From Tannerella sp. (GTDB lineage Bacteria > Bacteroidota > Bacteroidia > Bacteroidales > Tannerellaceae), in NCBI GenBank assembly GCA_031272655.1, contig JAISTJ010000173.1, positions 1 through 5,455 on the forward strand: a stretch of 5,455 bases of DNA, given 5' to 3'. The notes beneath the pieces were generated by a model, which saw nothing but the letters and a program-made list of their open reading frames with translations, did no database searches and was not told the DNA's origin. Within the stretch, counting starts at the first letter, position 1. Each line of letters starts with the position of its first letter. The position numbers and the translations under genes were made by a program. Positions 1 to 5,455 of the stretch are shown here, in pieces.

Positions 1-64
1 GAGGTAATGACTCAAATACGGCATCGCTTTCTACAAGAAAGAATGTCTGATTCAAATTGATTAA
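1..64 (+). pseudogene. Possible decayed C-terminal tail of an AAA-ATPase-like/PD-(D/E)XK protein
   Basis: Read from position 11 to the TAA at 62-64, this stretch encodes LKYGIAFYKKECLIQID. That resembles the short KYGIAF-type ending I recall from many Bacteroidota AAA-ATPase-like/PD-(D/E)XK proteins, the same family as the next gene. In this frame it is preceded at once by TAA and TGA (5-10), so it is not open upstream. In the frame starting at base 1 the codons read EVMT, and a one-base shift near 13 would join them to KYGIAF. The simplest reading is the frameshifted end of a preceding paralogue that runs off the window. The match is short and judged from memory of the family, so this is tentative. 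The alternative is ordinary intergenic DNA. Confidence 0.4.
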
Positions 65-94
65 AGTATTGCAACGATAAAAACAATAGAAACT

Positions 95-1687
95 ATGACA
101 ACGCCCATGACAGCGGCGACGCCGCGCAAAATGCCTATCAGCATTCAGGATTTCCGCAAGTTGCGAACCGAAGGCTGTGTTTATGTGGATAAGACCGAAC
201 ATCTGCACCGGTTGATTACACGCCGTTTTCAGGTATTCCTTAGTCGCCCGCGCCGCTTTGGTAAAAGCCTTTTTATCAGTACTTTGAAGTATTATTTCCT
301 TGGCCGAAAAGAACTGTTCGACGGTTTGTATATCGCCAACGTAGAGAAAGAATGGATGGAGTATCCGGTGTTTCACATTGAATTTGTGGGCGAGAACTAT
401 TCTGCAGGGATAGACAGGCTGCGTTCGGCTTTAGACAGTAACCTTCGCAGCCTTGAAGAAGAATGGGGCAGAGACGAACAGGATGATTCTTTTGCCGACA
501 GGTTTAAAGGTTTGATAAAACGTGCATCTAAAAAGACAGGTCGCGGGGTGGTGGTTTTAGTTGACGAATACGATAAGCCGTTGCTTGAAACTATGCACGA
601 TGAAGCTCTTAACAGTGAGGTGCGTGCCGAGTTAAAAGGCTTTTATGGCGTACTCACAGGCTTGGATGCCTGCCTGAAGTTCGTTTTCCTTACAGGTGTA
701 ACCAAGTTTTCGCAGATCAGTATCTTCAGCGACCTCACCCATCTCGATGATATTAGCCTCTTGGACGATTACTCCGGTCTATGCGGCATCTCGGAGCGTG
801 AACTGTTAGAGCAGTTTAAGCCGGAAATACAGTTACTGGCTGACAGACAGGGATATAGTTATGACGAAGCAGTTGCCGAATTGAAAAAGGAATACGACGG
901 TTATCACTTTTCGAAGCATTGCGAGGATATGTATAACCCGTTCAGCGTAATAAATGTGCTTGATAAACTGGACTTTTCCCGATACTGGTTCAAGACTGGC
1001 ACGCCAACTTTTCTGATAAAGATGCTGGAACGCAATTATTTCGACCTGTCAAAACTGAACGGAAATGTCTCTGTAACAGATGATTACATGTTTGATTACC
1101 GCGCAAACAACCAAGACCCCATACCAGTGCTTTATCAGAGTGGCTACCTGACAGTCAAGGGATATGACAACCTGTACAATGAATATCAACTTGGTTTTCC
1201 AAACGAAGAGGTCAAATACGGCTTCCTCGACCAACTGTTGTCAATCTATTCTTATAACTCTTACCCTGCAAATGGTTTCTCTGTAGCAAAAATCTCACAA
1301 TCTCTTCAAAAAGGTGATATAAAGACAGTTATGCTAATGCTTCAGTCATTTTTTGCCGACATCCCTTATGACCTTCAGGATAAGCGCCACAAGAACGAAA
1401 AATACTTCCAATCGCTGTTCTATACGGTTTTCACTCTGATGGGGCAGTTTATTCAGGCGGAAGTGAAATCGGCGGGTGGGCGTTCCGATGCCGTAGTTAA
1501 AACATCCGACAGTATCTATGTCTTTGAATTTAAGATAGATGACAACGCCACCGTCGAAGACGCCTTGCAACAGATTGATTCCAAAGACTATCTATTGCCA
1601 TATCAAACCGACGGCAGGCGTCTAATTAAAATCGGCGCCGTTTTCAACAAAGAAGAAAGCAAATTGACTGATTATAAAATAGTTTAG
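95..1687 (+). CDS. AAA-ATPase-like / PD-(D/E)XK nuclease family protein
   Basis: This 530-residue cytoplasmic protein has the two-part build of the AAA-ATPase-like (PF09820) plus PD-(D/E)XK (PF08011) family. The N-terminal family opening is PISIQDFRKLR...YVDKT (14-34). A P-loop, RPRRFGKS, lies at 51-58, and a Walker B strand with acidic residues, VVVLVDEYD, at 152-160. FLTGVTKFSQISIFSDL (198-214) is a conserved block after it. The C-terminal nuclease core shows D465 in GRSD, the E478-F-K480 pair after a hydrophobic strand, and QQI at 492-494. Length and motifs are normal, so it looks intact. The biological role of the family is not established; nucleic-acid processing or defence has been considered. 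The first ATG (95) has an A-rich upstream sequence, but the ATG at 131 lies closer to the conserved core and is a plausible alternative. No convincing promoter was seen in the short space upstream. Its codons end in A/T more often than those of the glycosidase downstream. Confidence 0.9.
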   Translation: MTTPMTAATPRKMPISIQDFRKLRTEGCVYVDKTEHLHRLITRRFQVFLSRPRRFGKSLFISTLKYYFLGRKELFDGLYIANVEKEWMEYPVFHIEFVGENYSAGIDRLRSALDSNLRSLEEEWGRDEQDDSFADRFKGLIKRASKKTGRGVVVLVDEYDKPLLETMHDEALNSEVRAELKGFYGVLTGLDACLKFVFLTGVTKFSQISIFSDLTHLDDISLLDDYSGLCGISERELLEQFKPEIQLLADRQGYSYDEAVAELKKEYDGYHFSKHCEDMYNPFSVINVLDKLDFSRYWFKTGTPTFLIKMLERNYFDLSKLNGNVSVTDDYMFDYRANNQDPIPVLYQSGYLTVKGYDNLYNEYQLGFPNEEVKYGFLDQLLSIYSYNSYPANGFSVAKISQSLQKGDIKTVMLMLQSFFADIPYDLQDKRHKNEKYFQSLFYTVFTLMGQFIQAEVKSAGGRSDAVVKTSDSIYVFEFKIDDNATVEDALQQIDSKDYLLPYQTDGRRLIKIGAVFNKEESKLTDYKIV

Positions 1688-1694
1688 GTTTTTT

Positions 1695-2618
1695 ATGAGC
1701 GAAAAATCTGTTTTGACGGCATTGTTGCTGTTTATGTTTGGTATTAGAAGATTAATCGCAACTGTATTGTTATTGTCTGTGTATCAGCATGTTATGGCAC
1801 AGACGCTTTATGACTTGCCGATAGATATTGTTACGCCTGCCGTTACCGACAGTGCGCCGAAAGCGGGTAAACGGGTCAGAGCCACGACTGCGGGTTGGGA
1901 GCAAACGAGCGTCTATCATGCGCTTTATCTTCCCAAATCGCACGGCAAGAAAGTGCGGAAAACGCCTGTTATTGTGGAATTTGCCGGCAATGGGGGCTAT
2001 AGAAGCGGACAGGACGTGTCGCATGGCACGGTCGAGGATTGCAGCATCGGCTATGCGTTGTCATCGGGCGAGGCTATCTGGCTCTGTTTGCCGTATATAG
2101 ACGTCCGCGATGGTGTCAAACAAAACTGTACCCTCTGGTGGGGCGACGTCGAAGAGGCCGTAAAATACTGTATTTCAACCGTTAATGATGTCTGCAAGCG
2201 CTATGGAGGCGATACCGACAGGGTAATCATCGCTGGCTTCTCACGCGGCGCTATCGGCTGTTCCTATATCGGCCTTCATGATGAGCGCATAGCCTCGCTT
2301 TGGGCGGGCTTCTTCTGCCACAGCCATTTCGATGGCGTGCAGCAATGGGGTTATCCCGCATCCGACAAGGCGTCTGCGCTTGAAAGACTGCAACGGCTCA
2401 ATAACCGTCCGGTCTGGATTTCAAGCGAAATCACTGAACATGGCGTTTCAGGCGTAGAAGCAACCCGTCAATTCCTTCAGGAGGCAGGAGTCAAAAGCAA
2501 CTTTACCTTCGCCACCTTGCCATTTATGAACCACACAACACGCTGGTTATCATGCGATTTGCCGATACGAACAAAAGCAAGACTGTGGTATCAAACGCTG
2601 ATTAATTTTAGGTTTTAG
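1695..2618 (+). CDS. Secreted alpha/beta hydrolase (putative esterase)
   Basis: The 307-residue product begins with a signal peptide: an RR pair (18-19), a hydrophobic stretch LIATVLLLSVY and a likely cut in VMA|Q near residue 35. It is therefore predicted to act in the periplasm or beyond. The mature part has an alpha/beta-hydrolase layout: strand PVIVEFAGNGG (91-101) as probable oxyanion-hole region, the nucleophile elbow GFSRG with Ser183 after strand RVIIA, and a candidate catalytic His280 in FMNHTTRW. The acid is less clear; E245 or E248 are candidates. The fold resembles esterase/peptidase-type hydrolases, but the substrate cannot be read from the sequence. Esterase action on decorated glycans is an inference from the neighbouring glycosidase. 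It starts 7 bases after the preceding stop, so co-transcription is possible. The ATG at 1734 would give a shorter, more classical signal peptide (MFGIRRL...). I kept 1695 because its upstream sequence is more A/T-rich. Confidence 0.75.
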   Translation: MSEKSVLTALLLFMFGIRRLIATVLLLSVYQHVMAQTLYDLPIDIVTPAVTDSAPKAGKRVRATTAGWEQTSVYHALYLPKSHGKKVRKTPVIVEFAGNGGYRSGQDVSHGTVEDCSIGYALSSGEAIWLCLPYIDVRDGVKQNCTLWWGDVEEAVKYCISTVNDVCKRYGGDTDRVIIAGFSRGAIGCSYIGLHDERIASLWAGFFCHSHFDGVQQWGYPASDKASALERLQRLNNRPVWISSEITEHGVSGVEATRQFLQEAGVKSNFTFATLPFMNHTTRWLSCDLPIRTKARLWYQTLINFRF

Positions 2619-2630
2619 ATTTTAGATTTA
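2605..2630 (+). repeat. Heptamer tandem repeat (A/G)TTTTAG across the hydrolase stop codon
   Basis: Three consecutive heptamers, ATTTTAG, GTTTTAG and ATTTTAG (2605-2625), are followed by a partial ATTTA. The array contains the last codons of the hydrolase (AAT TTT AGG TTT TAG) and ends just where SusD-like coding sequence begins. The 13-mer GATTTTAGATTTA (2618-2630) occurs again exactly at 5310-5322. It marks the join between two unrelated reading frames and may be the site of a past deletion or insertion. Confidence 0.65.
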
Positions 2631-2703
2631 CCATTGGCCACTGCCTCAATCCGAAATTGACAAGGCACAGGGAGTACTTGAACAGAATCCTGATTATAAA
2701 TAA
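2626..2703 (+). pseudogene. Orphan C-terminal tail of a SusD/RagB-family glycan-binding lipoprotein
   Basis: The frame from 2626 to the TAA at 2701-2703 encodes about 25 residues containing WPLPQSEID (2635-2661) and ending QNPDYK. This is very close to the typical SusD/RagB ending, of the form LWPIPQSEID...QNPGY. SusD proteins are outer-membrane lipoproteins that bind glycans at the mouth of the SusC TonB-dependent transporter. Only the tail remains: TAG at 2623-2625 blocks the frame and nothing upstream resembles SusD. It lies 7 bases after the hydrolase stop and just before the glycosidase promoter. A susD gene is thus inferred to have once stood directly upstream of the glycosidase, as expected in a polysaccharide utilisation locus. 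It has no start of its own and is not expected to be translated. Confidence 0.72.
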
Positions 2704-2717
2704 ATTTCCTTGCAAAA

Positions 2718-2750
2718 TTTGTCCACAACGTAAAAAATCTATTATATTTG
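2718..2750 (+). promoter_or_regulatory. Bacteroides-type promoter for the GH95-like gene
   Basis: TTTG at 2718-2721 and TATATTTG at 2743-2750 match the Bacteroidota primary sigma-factor consensus (TTTG, then TAnnTTTG), with 21 bases between them, inside the usual spacing. Transcription should begin near 2756, leaving a leader of roughly 130 bases before the ATG at 2890. The downstream block resembles that of the promoter at 5197-5229. Confidence 0.75.
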
Positions 2751-2751
2751 C

Positions 2752-2833
2752 ATCTGTAAAGAGATAAGTTTTAATTTGTAATTAGTTTATTTTCAGACTG
2801 TAAAGTTGCAAATGACTTATCTCTTTTACGGAT
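2752..2833 (+). promoter_or_regulatory. Nested inverted repeat / leader hairpin at the predicted transcription start
   Basis: The arm at 2752-2769 (core GTAAAGAGATAAGT) is complementary to 2815-2833 (core ACTTATCTCTTTTAC), with one unpaired T and one G-T pair. Inside it, 2774-2783 can pair with 2804-2813 over ten base pairs, two of them G-U. The left arm starts one base after the -7 promoter box, so the transcript would fold back almost from its 5' end. Possible roles are an mRNA-stabilising 5' hairpin, an attenuator (a T-run follows at 2842-2848), an operator, or a small invertible segment. The structure is seen in the sequence; the role is inferred. The octamer CTGTAAAG also repeats directly at 2754-2761 and 2798-2805. 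Confidence 0.55.
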
Positions 2834-2889
2834 CTTTCCCATTTTTTTCTTGCGTCGAACTCAATATCTACTTAATAATTAATAAATCT

Positions 2890-5160
2890 ATGAATAAAAA
2901 TCTTTCCATAGCATGCCTTGCATTCGCCATTATCTGTTCCGCTTCGTCAAAAACTGTTGCGCAGCAAAGTTTTGAAAGCGGCAAAACAGCTGAAGATATT
3001 ATTAGCCGCCATATCGTGCGCAGCTATAGTCCGCCTGCCCGCATCCCTACTAACTACTCGGTTGACGCTCCCGTGCTGGGCAACGGTTCAATGGGCGTCG
3101 CTCTCTCCGGTGCACCCGACAAACAGGTGTTCTACCTCTCCCGCAATGATTTCTGGCGCCTCAAAGCGGGCTATCACGACAGCTACCCCTTAGCGCTCGG
3201 CAAGCTCGAAATAGCTATCCCCCAGCTCGAAGGCGCCTCTTACCTCACCGAGCAGTACCTTTACGACGCCATCACAGTTGCACGTTTCGCCAAAGGCAAC
3301 AGCGCCGTAAAGTTTAAAGCCATCGTTGCCGCTACCGATGACGTTTTTATTCTGGAAATCAGCGCCGAAGGTTCCGAGACTATCACAGGAACGGTCTCCC
3401 TGCAACTCCCCGAAAAAGGGAAAGAAATTATCATCAACCCGCCTTTGGACGAAGAATATCCCGAAAAACGCGATGAAAACCCTGACAAGTTCATCTACCG
3501 CGCATTTGAAGAGGATGTGGATATCCCCACCCGCGCCGCTGCTGCAATACGCATATTATCAGGCAGTAATGCAACCGACGGCGGACGCTTCACCATCCGT
3601 CCGGGCGAGAAAATAACCCTCGTTTGCGCCTCTTCAAGCAACTTCAAAAGCGACGACTGCTTGCAGGCAGCGCTTGAAAAAGCAAATAAAGCGGCCTCAA
3701 CCGACGCAGTCGCCCAACTCGAAGCGGCGCACAAACAGTGGTGGCACGACTACTGGCAAAAGTCCTACGTCTCAATCCCCGACAGCGTTATCGAAGGCCA
3801 TTATTACCTTTCGCTCTATGGCACAGCTTCCGCAAGTCGCGATCCGGATTTTCCGCCTGGCCTCTTCGGACAGTGGATTACTCGCGAACAACCCGCATGG
3901 TTAGGCGATTATCACCTCAACTACAACTTTCAGGCGCCTTTCTACGCCCTCTATTCCGCCAACCGCCTCGAACAGGAAACACCCTACCTCAACCCCATCC
4001 TTGCTTTCATGGAACGCGGCAAGTATTATTCCGAAAAAATATCCGACAACCCCGAAGGCGTGATCTATCCCGTCGGCATAGGCCCGCTCGGCATCGAAAC
4101 GACCCTCGTTACCGACCGCGTAAGAACTCTGCGCGACTGGGCGAGAAAATCCGAGTACGACGGCTATTTTCATGGACAGAAAAGCGACGCTTCGTACTGT
4201 CTCGTCAATATTGCCATGCGTTTCTATCACACTTACGACAAGGACTTTACGCGGCGCGTTTATCCGTTTGTCAAGGCAGTAGCTTCGTTCTGGGAGAAAT
4301 ATCTCGTTCGCGAAGGCGACCGTTACGTGATTTACAACGACGCCATTCACGAACAAACTTATGGTAATATGAACCCCATCCTCTCGCTCGGCTTCGTGAA
4401 AATGACAATGCAAACGGCGTTGGACATGAGCGAACTGCTTGACGCCGACCGCAACAAACGCAAACAATGGATTGACCTGCGCGACCATATCTCCGATTAT
4501 CCGCTCATGGAACGCGACGGCAAAACCGTTTTCCGCCTCACAGAGAAAGGCCCCGACGTCATTGATGTCAATTCGCTTGCGCTCCAGCACGTATATCCCG
4601 CCGGACAAATCGGCCTCGACAGCGACCCCAAACTCATTGAAATATCCCGTAATACGCTGAAATACAAGAACTGGCTCGACGAAAATGCCAGCAACAGTAT
4701 CTTTCCCACAGCCGTGCGCGTCGGCGTCAACCCCGACACCATTCTGTTTCACCTCAACCGTTACGCGCGACACACCTTCGTTAACGGCTTCCAAAGCAAC
4801 AACCCGCACGGCGTCGAGAATTGGAGTACCACCCCCAACACCATCAATGAGATGCTCTGCATGGGTCATCAGGGTGTTTTGAGGCTTTTCCCAGTCTGGA
4901 ACCGCGCCTTGGATGCCGAGTTTCACACCATCCGTGCTGAGGGCGCTTTCCTCGTCTCCGCACGCCTGCACAAAGGCATTATCAGTAACGTAACGGTTTT
5001 CAGCGAGCAGGGACGCACCCTGACTATGCTAAATCCGTGGCAAGGCGCGAAAGTAAAAGTTACTGCCGGCAACAACGGCAAATCGAAAACCCTCAAAGGC
5101 GAACGCCTCGTTCTCAATACAAAACCTAACACAAATTATTCATTTGAACCGATAAATTAA
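2890..5160 (+). CDS. Secreted GH95-like glycosidase (putative alpha-L-fucosidase/alpha-L-galactosidase)
   Basis: This 756-residue protein has a signal peptide (MNKN, hydrophobic core to about 18, likely cut near VAQ) and acts outside the cytoplasm. Order: N-terminal beta-rich domain with PVLGNGSMGVALSG (61-74), like the GH95 LPIGNGRLGAMVFG motif; an (alpha/alpha)6 barrel from about 290; a short C-terminal beta domain (VTVFSEQGR, LNPWQG). GDYHLNYNFQ (339-348) matches the GH95 active-site block, keeping both Asn (344, 346). E488 in DAIHEQT is a candidate general acid. HGVENWSTTPNTINEML (640-656) aligns with the family segment FQIDGNFGGTAGIAEML, with Glu643 where characterised enzymes have the catalytic Asp. 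GH95 enzymes hydrolyse terminal alpha-L-fucose or alpha-L-galactose; the downstream FucP-like gene fits this, but the substrate is inferred. ATG 2890 was chosen for its signal peptide and A-rich upstream; the frame is open back to TTG 2806. C-ending codons are frequent. Confidence 0.85.
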   Translation: MNKNLSIACLAFAIICSASSKTVAQQSFESGKTAEDIISRHIVRSYSPPARIPTNYSVDAPVLGNGSMGVALSGAPDKQVFYLSRNDFWRLKAGYHDSYPLALGKLEIAIPQLEGASYLTEQYLYDAITVARFAKGNSAVKFKAIVAATDDVFILEISAEGSETITGTVSLQLPEKGKEIIINPPLDEEYPEKRDENPDKFIYRAFEEDVDIPTRAAAAIRILSGSNATDGGRFTIRPGEKITLVCASSSNFKSDDCLQAALEKANKAASTDAVAQLEAAHKQWWHDYWQKSYVSIPDSVIEGHYYLSLYGTASASRDPDFPPGLFGQWITREQPAWLGDYHLNYNFQAPFYALYSANRLEQETPYLNPILAFMERGKYYSEKISDNPEGVIYPVGIGPLGIETTLVTDRVRTLRDWARKSEYDGYFHGQKSDASYCLVNIAMRFYHTYDKDFTRRVYPFVKAVASFWEKYLVREGDRYVIYNDAIHEQTYGNMNPILSLGFVKMTMQTALDMSELLDADRNKRKQWIDLRDHISDYPLMERDGKTVFRLTEKGPDVIDVNSLALQHVYPAGQIGLDSDPKLIEISRNTLKYKNWLDENASNSIFPTAVRVGVNPDTILFHLNRYARHTFVNGFQSNNPHGVENWSTTPNTINEMLCMGHQGVLRLFPVWNRALDAEFHTIRAEGAFLVSARLHKGIISNVTVFSEQGRTLTMLNPWQGAKVKVTAGNNGKSKTLKGERLVLNTKPNTNYSFEPIN

Positions 5161-5196
5161 GATTTTTACAAAAATCAGACGCCACGCAATAGAAAC

Positions 5197-5229
5197 TTTC
5201 AAAATACAATAAAAAAATCATTATCTTTG
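5197..5229 (+). promoter_or_regulatory. Bacteroides-type promoter for the FucP-like gene
   Basis: TATCTTTG at 5222-5229 matches the TAnnTTTG box exactly. The upstream element is TTTC (5197-5200), one base from TTTG, with the same 21-base spacing as the promoter at 2718-2750. From 5210 to 5239 the sequence is identical to 2731-2760 at 23 of 30 positions, including GTAAA at the likely start site. It gives the permease its own promoter despite its closeness to the glycosidase, with a leader of about 105 bases. Confidence 0.65.
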
Positions 5230-5301
5230 TAGCCGTAAACTGTTAAACGACGTATTTTTGAAAAGGAGAGCTATTGGCGCCTGTGCTTTTATGCGCGTTT
5301 G

Positions 5302-5321
5302 CGCTGATTGATTTTAGATTT
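5302..5321 (+). repeat. Second copy of a 20-base element found at the hydrolase gene end
   Basis: CGCTGATTGATTTTAGATTT here matches 2596-2615 at 18 of 20 positions, both differences being A/G changes. The other copy is the last seven codons of the hydrolase gene, while this one lies in the permease leader. Read in the corresponding frame both encode L-I-(N/D)-F-R-F. It may be a dispersed element or the trace of a duplicated gene end; nothing in the sequence decides this. Confidence 0.45.
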
Positions 5322-5340
5322 ATCAATAAACAAAAATATT

Positions 5341-5455
5341 ATGAAGAAAACGAATAATTACATCGTCCCGCTTGCCATCGTAGGAATGCTGTTTTTTCTG
5401 CTTGGCTTTGCGCTGGGAATTAACGGGTTGCTGATACCGTTCCTGAAAAAGGCCT
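5341..5455 (+). CDS. fucP: FucP-like sugar:H+ symporter (MFS), N-terminal part only
   Basis: Only the first 38 residues are present; the gene runs off the window. They are a short polar start (MKKTNNY) and a first membrane helix, IVPLAIVGMLFFLLGFALG, followed by INGLLIPFLKKA. The pattern of helix 1 with ...GFALGINGLLIPFLKKA is characteristic of the FucP branch of the major facilitator superfamily, inner-membrane symporters that bring in L-fucose or related free sugars with protons. The specificity cannot be fixed from this fragment, and other Bacteroidota members carry glucose/galactose or N-acetylglucosamine. Its position after a GH95-like enzyme favours fucose or a related L-sugar. The ATG is preceded by A-rich sequence (AATAAACAAAAATATT), as usual in this phylum, and the gene has its own promoter. 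Full-length members have about 12 membrane helices and 400-450 residues. Confidence 0.72.
   Translation, partial: MKKTNNYIVPLAIVGMLFFLLGFALGINGLLIPFLKKA

Noticed and set aside
56..94. Promoter for the AAA-ATPase-like gene
   Set aside because: The best -7 candidate (AAGTATTG, 64-71) misses key bases and has no TTTG-like element at the right distance.
2890..2940. Lipoprotein signal in the glycosidase (Cys9 or Cys16)
   Set aside because: Cys9 leaves too short a hydrophobic core, and Cys16 has Ile before it instead of Ala/Gly/Ser. A normal signal peptidase I site near VAQ fits better.
3738..4367. Arg/Pro-rich 209-codon + strand frame within the glycosidase gene
   Set aside because: Out-of-frame shadow with composition typical of a shifted reading of a real gene.
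3901..4971. Long open frame on the minus strand (356 codons) opposite the glycosidase gene
   Set aside because: It is explained by the C-rich third positions of the glycosidase codons. The product has no recognisable domain and lacks a promoter, while the + strand frame has clear family motifs.
5161..5176. GATTTT...AAAATC inverted repeat just after the glycosidase stop, as a terminator
   Set aside because: Only six A/T-rich pairs around a four-base loop and no T-run after it; too weak to call.
5293..5304. GCGC-GTTT-GCGC hairpin in the permease leader
   Set aside because: Four base pairs only, with no extension on either side; not enough for a regulatory call.

Overview
The window looks like a piece of a Bacteroidota (probably Bacteroidales) genome. 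The evidence is the promoters of the TTTG / TAnnTTTG type, start codons preceded by A/T-rich sequence instead of Shine-Dalgarno sites, signal peptides ending in ...AQ, a SusD-type protein tail, and an AAA-ATPase-like/PD-(D/E)XK protein of the kind found in many copies in gut Bacteroidota. All genes read on the + strand.

Layout. Positions 1-64 hold what looks like the frame-disrupted tail of an earlier AAA-ATPase-like/PD-(D/E)XK gene. Positions 95-1687 hold an intact member of that family. Seven bases later (1695-2618) comes a secreted alpha/beta hydrolase with a GFSRG nucleophile elbow. Its stop codon lies in a short heptamer repeat, which runs straight into an orphan SusD C-terminal tail (2626-2703) with no SusD gene in front of it. 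A well-matched Bacteroides-type promoter (2718-2750) follows, then a strong nested inverted repeat in the 5' leader (2752-2833). Next is a secreted GH95-like glycosidase (2890-5160, alpha-L-fucosidase/alpha-L-galactosidase clan). A second promoter resembling the first (5197-5229) precedes the start of a FucP-like sugar permease (5341 to the window edge, incomplete).

How the genes fit together. The glycosidase would release a terminal sugar, most likely L-fucose or a related L-sugar, outside the cytoplasm. The FucP-like permease would carry the free sugar across the inner membrane. The alpha/beta hydrolase could remove ester groups from the same glycan. The SusD tail implies that this locus once carried a SusCD-type glycan uptake pair, now lost or interrupted here; the cut lies at the heptamer repeat. 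The AAA-ATPase-like gene has no evident part in sugar use and may be part of the material brought in by the rearrangement. No tRNA, rRNA, CRISPR array or insertion sequence was seen.
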